From: CAZWVA01 sp964636885
GTDB lineage: Bacteria; Desulfobacterota_D; UBA1144; Nemesobacterales; CSP1-2
DNA length: 64,000 nt
Direction of reading: 5' to 3'
Assembly (NCBI GenBank): GCA_964636885.1
Contig: CAZWVA010000003.1
Coordinates: forward strand, 1-64,000
A model generated the notes under the pieces. The model searched no databases. It saw nothing but the letters and a program-made list of their open reading frames with translations, and had not been told where the DNA came from. Positions 17,764 to 25,055 of this stretch are shown piece after piece (within the stretch, counting starts at the first letter, position 1; each line of letters starts with the position of its first letter). The position numbers were made by a program, and so were the translations under genes.

Positions 17764-18718
17764 GAACATAAAGGCGGTAAAGGGATTCGAGGCCGAGTGG
17801 GATTACCTCATTGCCGAGGTGATGGAGGGGCTTAGAAAACCCCAAAAGGAACTCCCCTGCAAGCTCTTTTACGACGAGAGGGGCTCGCTTCTATTCGATG
17901 AGATATGCGGGCTTAAGGAGTACTACCTCACGAGAACGGAGATGGCCATCATGGATAAGTATATCTCCGAGATCTCAGATACACTCGGCAGCGGGTGTCT
18001 ACTTATAGAGCTTGGAAGCGGTAGCAGTAAAAAGATAAGGCTGATACTGGATCATCTGGAAGAGCCTGCAGGATATATGCCGATTGATATCTCGTTTAAG
18101 CACCTGATGAAGTCTGTGTCCGCACTTGCAAGGGACTATCCCCGACTCAGGATAGTCCCGGTATACGCCGATTACACTCAACCCTTTTCCCTACCCCGCT
18201 TTTACATTCCCTACTCCCGGAAGGTCGTATATTTCCCTGGCTCGACTATAGGGAATTTTACGCGAGAATACGCGGGCCTTTTTCTCGAACGGATCGCTAG
18301 ATTGACTGGTGGTGGAAGCGGGCTTCTAATAGGGGTCGATCTTAAAAAGGATAAAAGGACACTTGAGGCTGCTTATAACGATGGTAAAGGGGTTACGGCC
18401 GCGTTTAATCTAAACATGCTTGAGAGGCTAAACCGTGAACTGGGTGCGGATTTCGATCTCAGTAGGTGGAGGCATCACGCTTTCTATAATGACGGTGTGG
18501 GAAGGATAGAGATGCACCTTGTGAGTCTCGAAGATCAATACGTGCATATAGGTGACGGTGGGGTTTTCTTCGAGAAGGGAGAGACCATACTTACCGAGTA
18601 TTCCTACAAGTACACGTTGGAGGAGTTTCGGGAACTGGTTTCCGACGCATTTCGGATTGAACGCGTCTGGACGGATGAGAAGCGTAGATTCAGCGTGCAG
18701 TACCTTTCCGTTCGTTGA
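17756..18718 (+). CDS. egtD: L-histidine N-alpha-methyltransferase EgtD
   Basis: 320-aa SAM-dependent enzyme that trimethylates histidine to hercynine, the first ergothioneine step. The SAM-binding motif ELGSGSSKK lies at 85-93. The segments YFPGSTIGNF and LLIGVDLKKD and a C-terminal SYKYTLEEF are typical of the family. The ATG at 17756 sits in ATGCATGA, overlapping the egtB stop, so the two are translationally coupled in pathway-reversed order. The open frame extends to a TTG at 17747, which is less likely. Confidence 0.92.
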   Translation: MHENIKAVKGFEAEWDYLIAEVMEGLRKPQKELPCKLFYDERGSLLFDEICGLKEYYLTRTEMAIMDKYISEISDTLGSGCLLIELGSGSSKKIRLILDHLEEPAGYMPIDISFKHLMKSVSALARDYPRLRIVPVYADYTQPFSLPRFYIPYSRKVVYFPGSTIGNFTREYAGLFLERIARLTGGGSGLLIGVDLKKDKRTLEAAYNDGKGVTAAFNLNMLERLNRELGADFDLSRWRHHAFYNDGVGRIEMHLVSLEDQYVHIGDGGVFFEKGETILTEYSYKYTLEEFRELVSDAFRIERVWTDEKRRFSVQYLSVR

Positions 18719-19023
18719 CAAGGGGTAAGGACCGTTGCCCACCCGGACGATTCCATAACGCCGTATTTTTGCCTCTCGTGCAGGTTTTTTCACCAGATGG
18801 GATACTTTGCCTAGGGGTGAGGATTGGAGAGGGTGTAGAGATTCACTATGGATTTAATAAAGGGAAAATACCTTCCGGGATCGTGACGTGTCACCTAGGG
18901 TTTTCTCAGGGAATATCGAAATAGAGAAGAAAGGTTGGCTAGACGGTTAATCTATTGTCCGGTTTTAGGGGTTAGAGTGTGCTTTTCTTTATCTCTAACT
19001 TATTTTAAAATTAGAAAACATAT
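18719..19023. other. intergenic boundary between host region and AT-rich cassette
   Basis: About 305 bases with no supported gene. The first two thirds have host-like composition; the last 60 bases become AT-rich. Near the right end an inverted repeat GTTAGAG / CTCTAAC (18971-18977 and 18993-18999) is followed by TTATTTTAAAATTAG. It could be a weak terminator for egtD or a control element for the cassette. No integrase, tRNA or clear direct repeat was found. Confidence 0.5.
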
Positions 19024-20379
19024 ATGTCCGATACCGATATAAGAACCAAATTAAAAAGCGAACCAGATATATTTCTTAGACTGACCGAAAACTCTATGCT
19101 GGTTGCTGCAAGTTTAAGAGACAAATTTCTAGATCAGACGCTAGATATAGCAAGTAAGATAAGAAAAAGATTGGGGATAGGAAGTCTTAAAGGTTTTGGA
19201 ATTAAGAAAGTATCTCCAGATTATAAGACCGACTCTAGTAAAATAACAGTGGCTTTTATTGACGGTGGTATTGGTGAAGCAGAAATTTTCCTAAAAGTTC
19301 CTCTAATTGTAAGAGGAGGTATTTTCAAAATAAAAGAGGGCGAGAGAGACTTAGAGAAACGCGAGATCTTTGAGTTTTTTCCAATACTAATTGGTGATTT
19401 GGAAGGAGGTGAAAAGGGAAGCGGCGACTATGCATCGGTTGTGAGAATAATTATTGAGTTATCAGCTATTTTAAAAGTTCTTGATGATCCCAAATATTCA
19501 GACGTGAACTTAATAATGCTTCATGGACCTATTCTTTACAGACTATCAGCTTATTCAAGGCATTGGTTTTTTGAAAACGATATACTTACTATGACTCAAG
19601 GCTCAAAATATTTAATCAACGACTTTAGAGAAAACATCAAAGAATGTCAGTTAGAAGAATGCGTATGTAGTTCTTGGAAGAGTGAGCAAAAGTTAGTTGC
19701 AAACTGCTTTATCGCATTTTTGTTGAATCAGATTATAGATAAATGTCTTAAAAAGTATATAGATTTTGTAGGAGTTGTAGAGAGACCTGACGCAACAGAG
19801 ATAGGAACAATTCTTTTTGAGCATCTTCTTAAGGAAGAACCTGATTTAGCTAAAAACTATTTGGGTAGAACAGTAAAGAATTATAAAAATGATGCAAAAG
19901 AAATAATTAGGATCGGAAATTATAATGATCCATTGTTGTTCTCGATAATTTTAAGTCCTGGCGAATACTTAGATTTTTATGAAGCAGAAGAACGATATAG
20001 TGGGTTTGTTGGGAAATTTCAAGGGTTTGACCGTAAATTACCGAAAATATCCTATACCTATTTAAAGCCGGTAGAGAATGCAATGGCAATAAGAGTTGAA
20101 TTTCCGCAAAAACTCACTGATTCAAGAAAAGAAGCGGGTTTATATAAAACTTATGAATACTCTAGGTTGCTACCTAACTATGCATTCCCGATAGGGCTTG
20201 ACGTAGCTGATAAGTTTGCAAAAGTTCCTAAATGGATGGTTGAAGCTTATCGTAAATATATTCTTTTTAATTTTGGCAGATTAACTTTAGATAAGGAATT
20301 AGAAGAGCATGAATTACGTAAAATTTTAATGTTCTTCTATTTGCATAGAAGAGATTTTCAATCTAGACCTAAGATTTAG
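19024..20379 (+). CDS. NurA-like 5'-3' nuclease domain protein
   Basis: 451 aa. The NurA-fold hallmarks are the VAFIDGG strand with Asp80, Glu145 in IIELSAI and the late NYAFPIGLDVADK segment (Tyr386, Asp393). The second acidic motif, usually D-G, reads His167-Gly168-Pro169, so one metal ligand may be changed. NurA nucleases pair with HerA, which is the next gene (11 bases on). No strong Shine-Dalgarno precedes ATG 19024. Hand-counted line 19501-19560 has 22 of 60 G+C, against 30-32 of 60 in host lines, and arginine codons shift to AGA, suggesting transfer. The Mre11/Rad50 genes usual for archaeal HerA-NurA repair operons are absent. Confidence 0.75.
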   Translation: MSDTDIRTKLKSEPDIFLRLTENSMLVAASLRDKFLDQTLDIASKIRKRLGIGSLKGFGIKKVSPDYKTDSSKITVAFIDGGIGEAEIFLKVPLIVRGGIFKIKEGERDLEKREIFEFFPILIGDLEGGEKGSGDYASVVRIIIELSAILKVLDDPKYSDVNLIMLHGPILYRLSAYSRHWFFENDILTMTQGSKYLINDFRENIKECQLEECVCSSWKSEQKLVANCFIAFLLNQIIDKCLKKYIDFVGVVERPDATEIGTILFEHLLKEEPDLAKNYLGRTVKNYKNDAKEIIRIGNYNDPLLFSIILSPGEYLDFYEAEERYSGFVGKFQGFDRKLPKISYTYLKPVENAMAIRVEFPQKLTDSRKEAGLYKTYEYSRLLPNYAFPIGLDVADKFAKVPKWMVEAYRKYILFNFGRLTLDKELEEHELRKILMFFYLHRRDFQSRPKI

Positions 20380-20390
20380 GAGTGGAAAGT

Positions 20391-22121
20391 ATGGGGAATA
20401 GTAAAAATATAATTGGTACTGTGGTGGGTGTTACAAATCCTAGGGAATTTTATTTTTCTATAGCTCCTGGAAAGGCTCAACTTCAGGAAATTGTTGCTGT
20501 TGATGCCTATGAATTAGATGAATCTGGAGAGAAAAAAGATAAGACAGTAAGAGTTTGGGCTAAGGTCGTCGAAATAGAGCGAATAAATCCGCTTTTTCCA
20601 CAAGAAGTTGCTCAGGAACTCTCTTTTCAGCAAATGAGTGCTTTTGACACTGTTATTCCTCTTTCAAGAGAGATGATAACAGCAAAGTGTGCTGTCCTCG
20701 GGTTAGAAAATAAAAAGGGAGAACTTCAACCTTTAACATACCCTCTTCAACCTGCATCTAGTGTATATATTCCGTCTAAAAAGGACGTAGAAAAATTAGT
20801 TATAGGAGACATCCCTGATTATAGAAAACTTCATATAGGGCATCTGCGCTCTAAGCCGGAGTTTAAGGTTTTCATAGATGGACATGCCATAGTAGCAAGG
20901 CACTTAGCTGTTCTTGCCGCAACAGGGGCTGGTAAGACAGTTACAGTTAGACGAATTATTGAGGAACTATCGAGTCGAAAATACCCTATTCTAATATTTG
21001 ATCCGCATGGAGATTATATTGGGTTAAAAGAATTACCAGAACTTAAAGGAAGTGTAGAGGTTTATCTTCCAGTATTTCGTGTATTGGAGGAGTCCTTTGA
21101 CAACCTCATCCTTTTATTATCTGGCCTTTCTAGTGAAGATATAACTCCACCTCAAGAAACATTAATAGGTGGTTTATTAGACTTATTTAATACCAAAGAA
21201 GGAAGAGAATTTATAGATAATTACATAAGACCTATAAGTGAATCTAGGAGAACTGAATATAGACTGAATATAGAGTCTCATCATTTTTATGCGATGAACG
21301 AAGTATTGGATATATTAGAAAGGCTTCAAACTGAGGAAAGTTGGGAAGAAGTGAGGAATGAATTAAATACTATTTCTAGAAGACTTGTAAGAGGAATGTC
21401 TACATCCATTAGACCTGTAAGCCGTATATTATCTAGGGCTGCTCTATCTTATTCGCAGATTAAAAAAATTAATAGATTTAAGCGAGACTTCGGAGTAGAG
21501 CTACCTAGTCCTCAAGATATAAGTTCACTAATATCTCCTGGAAAGATAAGCATAATAAACCTAGAGGGATATAGTAACCTAAGTAGCGTTGTGGCTAGCA
21601 ATATACTAAGGCAACTTCTTAATTTAAGAGTCGAAGAAAAAGTACACCGTTTTTTAACTGTTATTGAGGAAGCACATAATTTTATTCCTAGTTCGATTGA
21701 GAGTGCAGTGCAAAGTAGCGCTATATCAGTGATAAGACAGATTGCAACTGAAGGACGGAAATACGGTATGGGACTTATTTTGATAAGCCAACGTCCATCT
21801 AGAGTGGATTCAACAATTGTTTCGCAATGCAATTCTTTTATAGTCTTAAAGATTATCAATCCTGGTGATCAGAAGTATGTTAGGGATGTTGTTGAATCAA
21901 TTGGTGAAGAAGATGCTAAGATTCTTCCAGATTTAGCTACCGGAGAAGCATTAATAACAGGGGAATGCGTTAGGTTTCCTATGTTGGCTAGAATCGAGAG
22001 ACCTAGATCGGTTGGTAGGCACGAAGAAGAAGATTTTATAAAAGAAATACTTGATAAGGAAAGTAACGTTGTTTCTCAAAAATCTAAGACTAAGGAGTTG
22101 CCCCTTTTGAAAAAGCAATGA
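20391..22121 (+). CDS. HerA-like hexameric DNA translocase/helicase
   Basis: 576-aa FtsK/HerA-clan ATPase. An N-terminal HAS-barrel-like domain (IIGTVVGVTNPREFYFSIAPG) precedes the ATPase core. That core has Walker A ATGAGKTVTVRRI near residue 180, IFDPHGDYIGL, Walker B LTVIEEAHNF and the HerA signature SQRPSRVDSTIVSQCNSF with a downstream INPGDQ. ATG 20391 follows AGGAG by 8 bases; a GTG at 20382 is an alternative. It would drive DNA through or towards the NurA partner. Its TGA overlaps the next ATG (ATGA). The gene is AT-rich (15 of 60 G+C in 21181-21240). Confidence 0.88.
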   Translation: MGNSKNIIGTVVGVTNPREFYFSIAPGKAQLQEIVAVDAYELDESGEKKDKTVRVWAKVVEIERINPLFPQEVAQELSFQQMSAFDTVIPLSREMITAKCAVLGLENKKGELQPLTYPLQPASSVYIPSKKDVEKLVIGDIPDYRKLHIGHLRSKPEFKVFIDGHAIVARHLAVLAATGAGKTVTVRRIIEELSSRKYPILIFDPHGDYIGLKELPELKGSVEVYLPVFRVLEESFDNLILLLSGLSSEDITPPQETLIGGLLDLFNTKEGREFIDNYIRPISESRRTEYRLNIESHHFYAMNEVLDILERLQTEESWEEVRNELNTISRRLVRGMSTSIRPVSRILSRAALSYSQIKKINRFKRDFGVELPSPQDISSLISPGKISIINLEGYSNLSSVVASNILRQLLNLRVEEKVHRFLTVIEEAHNFIPSSIESAVQSSAISVIRQIATEGRKYGMGLILISQRPSRVDSTIVSQCNSFIVLKIINPGDQKYVRDVVESIGEEDAKILPDLATGEALITGECVRFPMLARIERPRSVGRHEEEDFIKEILDKESNVVSQKSKTKELPLLKKQ

Positions 22122-23398
22122 AATATTTCATTCCCGACTGGGAAGACCGTTTAGACCCAAATTATGATTTTCAAACAGACACGTTTGGAAGAGAAAGGAA
22201 TGAAGCCTATAAAACTGATATTTACGCACATCAAATTTTTTCTAAGCCCCCGTATGATGGGATATTAATCAGCCTAGCCCTTTTTAATAGTAGAAGTAAA
22301 ATTACTTTAAAAGAGAGTAAGAATGGAGATAAAAATATAAGGGAACTGAGAACGATCAAAGATTATCTAAAAATTCCCGCTTCGAGCAATCTAGAGGTGA
22401 TGGGAGATTGTGGGGCATTTAGCTATATTAATGAAGATACCCCTCCTGCTGAGTATGATACAAAATTGGTTGCTGATGTTTACCATAATCTGGGTTTTGA
22501 TTATGGTGTTTCAGTGGATCACATGATTCCTGATTTTATCTTGAAGGAAGATAGGAAAGGAAGAAAAAAGAAAATAAAGCTTACCAAGCAGCAAAAGGAA
22601 AAACGTAGACAACTAACCCTAGACAATGCTGAAGAGTTTTTGCGATATCATAGAGAGAGAAATTATGATTTTATTCCTATTGGTGTGGCGCAAGGATCGG
22701 ATCCAATATTCTATGCTGATTCTGTGTACAATCTATTGGAGATGGGATACAGATACATAGGGTTAGGAAGTTTAGTCCCTAAGAGAGACGATGAAATCGT
22801 AGACATACTCAAAGCTGTAAAAAGAGTTATAGACCGGCATTCTAAAGAAGAGAATATAAGAATCCATCTTTTTGGAGTATTGCGGATTAAAAAGCTAGTC
22901 GAGTTTAGGTCATTAGGGGTAACCAGTTTTGATAGTGCTTCCTACCTCAGGAAAGCATGGCTACGCTCGGACCAAAACTACCTTGCTCCAGATAAAAATT
23001 GGTTTTCAGCAATTAGGATTCCTTACTCTAATAATCCACGCCTTGTCAAAAATGCAAAGGAAGACGGTATCTCGGAAAGAGAACTAAAACAAAGAGAAGA
23101 GGAATGTTTAAAGTTGATAAGAGAATACGCTCAAAAACCAAAAAATTCAAACCTAGAAAGAGTATTAGACGCCATAATGAACTATGATTCCTTGCTTCTT
23201 CGAGGCTTTGAGGGTAACCATCATCGGGAGAAGTATATGGCTACACTCTTGGCTAGACCCTGGGAGAAATGTAATTGCGAGGTCTGCAAATCTCTTGGTG
23301 TAGATGTTGTGATATTTCGTGGTGCGAATCGAAATAAAAGAAGAGGATTCCACAATACTAAAATCTTTTATGACCTCTACCTTAACTCAGAAGAATAA
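22118..23398 (+). CDS. tRNA-guanine transglycosylase-fold protein, DpdA-like
   Basis: 426-aa TIM-barrel base-exchange enzyme. Landmarks of the TGT superfamily: acidic active-site loop GDCGAF (Asp97), VSVDH (Asp134), substrate-site GVAQG (189-193) and GLGSLV (215-220), a candidate nucleophile Asp272 in TSFDSAS, and a C-terminal zinc site Cys385-x-Cys387-x2-Cys390...His412. It differs from housekeeping Tgt in lacking the DSGGFQ form and in its lysine-rich insertion at 145-165. DpdA-type members insert 7-deazaguanines into DNA; tRNA as substrate cannot be excluded. Start ATG is in an ATGA overlap with the HerA-like gene. No preQ0 synthesis gene is nearby. Confidence 0.8.
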   Translation: MKYFIPDWEDRLDPNYDFQTDTFGRERNEAYKTDIYAHQIFSKPPYDGILISLALFNSRSKITLKESKNGDKNIRELRTIKDYLKIPASSNLEVMGDCGAFSYINEDTPPAEYDTKLVADVYHNLGFDYGVSVDHMIPDFILKEDRKGRKKKIKLTKQQKEKRRQLTLDNAEEFLRYHRERNYDFIPIGVAQGSDPIFYADSVYNLLEMGYRYIGLGSLVPKRDDEIVDILKAVKRVIDRHSKEENIRIHLFGVLRIKKLVEFRSLGVTSFDSASYLRKAWLRSDQNYLAPDKNWFSAIRIPYSNNPRLVKNAKEDGISERELKQREEECLKLIREYAQKPKNSNLERVLDAIMNYDSLLLRGFEGNHHREKYMATLLARPWEKCNCEVCKSLGVDVVIFRGANRNKRRGFHNTKIFYDLYLNSEE

Positions 23399-23846
23399 GA
23401 TTCTAATCATTGTTCCCTGCGGAAAAAAGAAAATCTGGGATAAAATCCCAAATAAAGGTAGAGTTTATGCCAAAGACGCATATATAAGCCCTTACTTTAA
23501 ACTCTGTCGGAAGTATGCAGAAAAATTCGCTGATAAGTGGGTGATCCTTTCGGCAAAGTATGGGTTTATTGAACCAGATTTTACTATTCCAAAAAATTAT
23601 GACGTTTCATTTAACAACTCTAAAAATGAGGTTGTATCTTTTCAAAGACTCAAAGTTCAGGTAAAGAAGTTAAGATTTCAAGATTATCAATCGGTTATTA
23701 TTTTAGGTGGAAAAGAATATATCGATATAGTTCAAAGGGTATTGAAAGGTTCCAGGAGACGAATAAAAGTCCCGCTTGAGGGTCTAGGAATTGGAAAAAG
23801 ACAAGCCAAGATTAAAGAGGCACTGACCAAAAGGATTTCTTTCTGA
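23370..23846 (+). CDS. DUF6884/YaaA-like protein, partner of the TGT-like enzyme
   Basis: 158 aa. An N-terminal ILIIVPCGKKKIWDK, then KDAYISPYFKLCRKYAEKFADKWVILSAKYGFIEPD, matches the pattern of DUF6884-type proteins (C-x-K-x-K, then LSA-x-YGF). Related proteins are found beside or fused to DpdA-like enzymes in some phages and archaea (my recollection of the family). ATG 23370 lies inside the end of the TGT-like gene, an overlap of 29 bases; the frame is open from 23319 (GTG). It is the last gene of the AT-rich cassette. The biochemical role is unknown; a nucleotide- or DNA-binding subunit is plausible. Confidence 0.65.
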   Translation: MTSTLTQKNKILIIVPCGKKKIWDKIPNKGRVYAKDAYISPYFKLCRKYAEKFADKWVILSAKYGFIEPDFTIPKNYDVSFNNSKNEVVSFQRLKVQVKKLRFQDYQSVIILGGKEYIDIVQRVLKGSRRRIKVPLEGLGIGKRQAKIKEALTKRISF

Positions 23847-23950
23847 CGGAGTATAGAAGTGGGATGGGAAATCCTATACGAGCTTCTAAGAGAAGGATTA
23901 AGATGATATCATACTGTCAACGGAGGTTGGAAGGTCGACAGGTTTATGGT

Positions 23951-24874
23951 TCACGACCCTCGTTTACCCTTTCCGAGTAGGTGTCTTAAAGCCCCTATGA
24001 GCTCAGGATACAGAAACCCATAATCGGTATCCAGCAGCTTCTTTGGAATAGCCCGGCAACTCGCAAGGAGCATTTCCTCGGCCATCTCTCCTATAAGAAG
24101 GCGAAGGACAAACCCGGGGATCGAAAGGAAAGACGGACGCCCAAGTACTCGTGAAAGCGTCCTTGTAAACTCACGGTTTGTAACCGGATTGGGCGATACC
24201 GCGTTTACGGGTCCATTGAGATCTTTTTTATTGATGGCATGATAAATAGCACCTACTACATCGTCAATAGAGATCCAGCTAATATACTGGTTTCCGCTTC
24301 CAATAGTCGCTCCTAATCCCAAGCGGAAGGGGGTAAGCATGGCCTTTAAGACCCCGCCTTTTGGACTTAGGACGAGGCCGATCCTAAGGTTGACGACACG
24401 GATCCCTTTCTCTATAGCGGGTTTACACGCCCCCTCCCACTCACGGCATACATCCGCTAGGAATCCCCTACCGGACCCGCTTTCCTCTGTTAGTATCTCG
24501 TCTCCACGATCGCCGTAATAACCTGTTGCCGATGCGCACACAAACACATCTGGTGGCTCCTTGAGTGTGGCTAGGGATCTTGAGAGGAGCCACGTCCCAT
24601 CGACTCGGCTCTTACGGATCCTCCTCTTTTTCTCTTCAGTCCATATTCCGGCCACGTTTTCCCCTGCGAGGTGCACAACGGCGTTATGCCCCTCGAAAAC
24701 CGAAGGGTCGATCTCTTTGGCATCGGGATTCCAGTAAGAAACCGACTCTCCGATCTTAGCCTCGGAGAAAGACCTCGAGCGGGTAAGACGAGTGACACTA
24801 TGGCCGTTTGTGGTAAGAAATGGAACCAGAGCCGACCCTATGAGTCCTGTGGATCCGGTAACCAGGATTTTCAT
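23951..24874 (-). CDS. TIGR01777-type SDR/epimerase family protein
   Basis: 307-aa extended short-chain dehydrogenase-like protein. It has an N-terminal NAD(P)-binding motif VTGSTGLIG (5-13), VVHLAGENVAG, SATGYYGDRGDE and a C-terminal DUF1731-like segment (GRPSFLSIPGFVLRLLIGEMAEEMLL). The family (YfcH/SDR39U1) has no settled reaction. ATG start with AAGGAG seven bases upstream. It is convergent with the AT-rich cassette and shows host-like composition, so it marks the cassette's right border. Confidence 0.88.
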   Translation of the reverse strand: MKILVTGSTGLIGSALVPFLTTNGHSVTRLTRSRSFSEAKIGESVSYWNPDAKEIDPSVFEGHNAVVHLAGENVAGIWTEEKKRRIRKSRVDGTWLLSRSLATLKEPPDVFVCASATGYYGDRGDEILTEESGSGRGFLADVCREWEGACKPAIEKGIRVVNLRIGLVLSPKGGVLKAMLTPFRLGLGATIGSGNQYISWISIDDVVGAIYHAINKKDLNGPVNAVSPNPVTNREFTRTLSRVLGRPSFLSIPGFVLRLLIGEMAEEMLLASCRAIPKKLLDTDYGFLYPELIGALRHLLGKGKRGS

Positions 24875-25055
24875 TTGTGAACTCCTTTAGCCCTTACTAT
24901 AACGCCTCGATGCCAGTGTAGGTGTGACCCGCTTCCAATAGCTTACCTAATGCTCCAAACGGTCGCGCAACTACTCGTTTTGACGGCTTAGAACAACCGA
25001 CTACAATAAAAGTCATCACTACACATAAAGTTGGATTTCTTATTCTCATGCTCCT

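Noticed and set aside
18715..18924. Plus-strand frame of 69 codons between egtD and the cassette
   Set aside because: No Shine-Dalgarno, no recognisable motif and Cys/Gly-rich random-looking translation.
19024..22121. Reading the NurA-HerA pair as an ordinary archaeal-type end-resection operon
   Set aside because: Mre11 and Rad50 are absent and the genes are coupled to TGT-like and DUF6884-like genes in an AT-rich insertion.
18719..23950. Attachment-site direct repeats flanking the AT-rich cassette
   Set aside because: Only weak similarity around AGGTTGG in both flanks was seen; no integrase, tRNA gene or convincing repeat supports site-specific integration.
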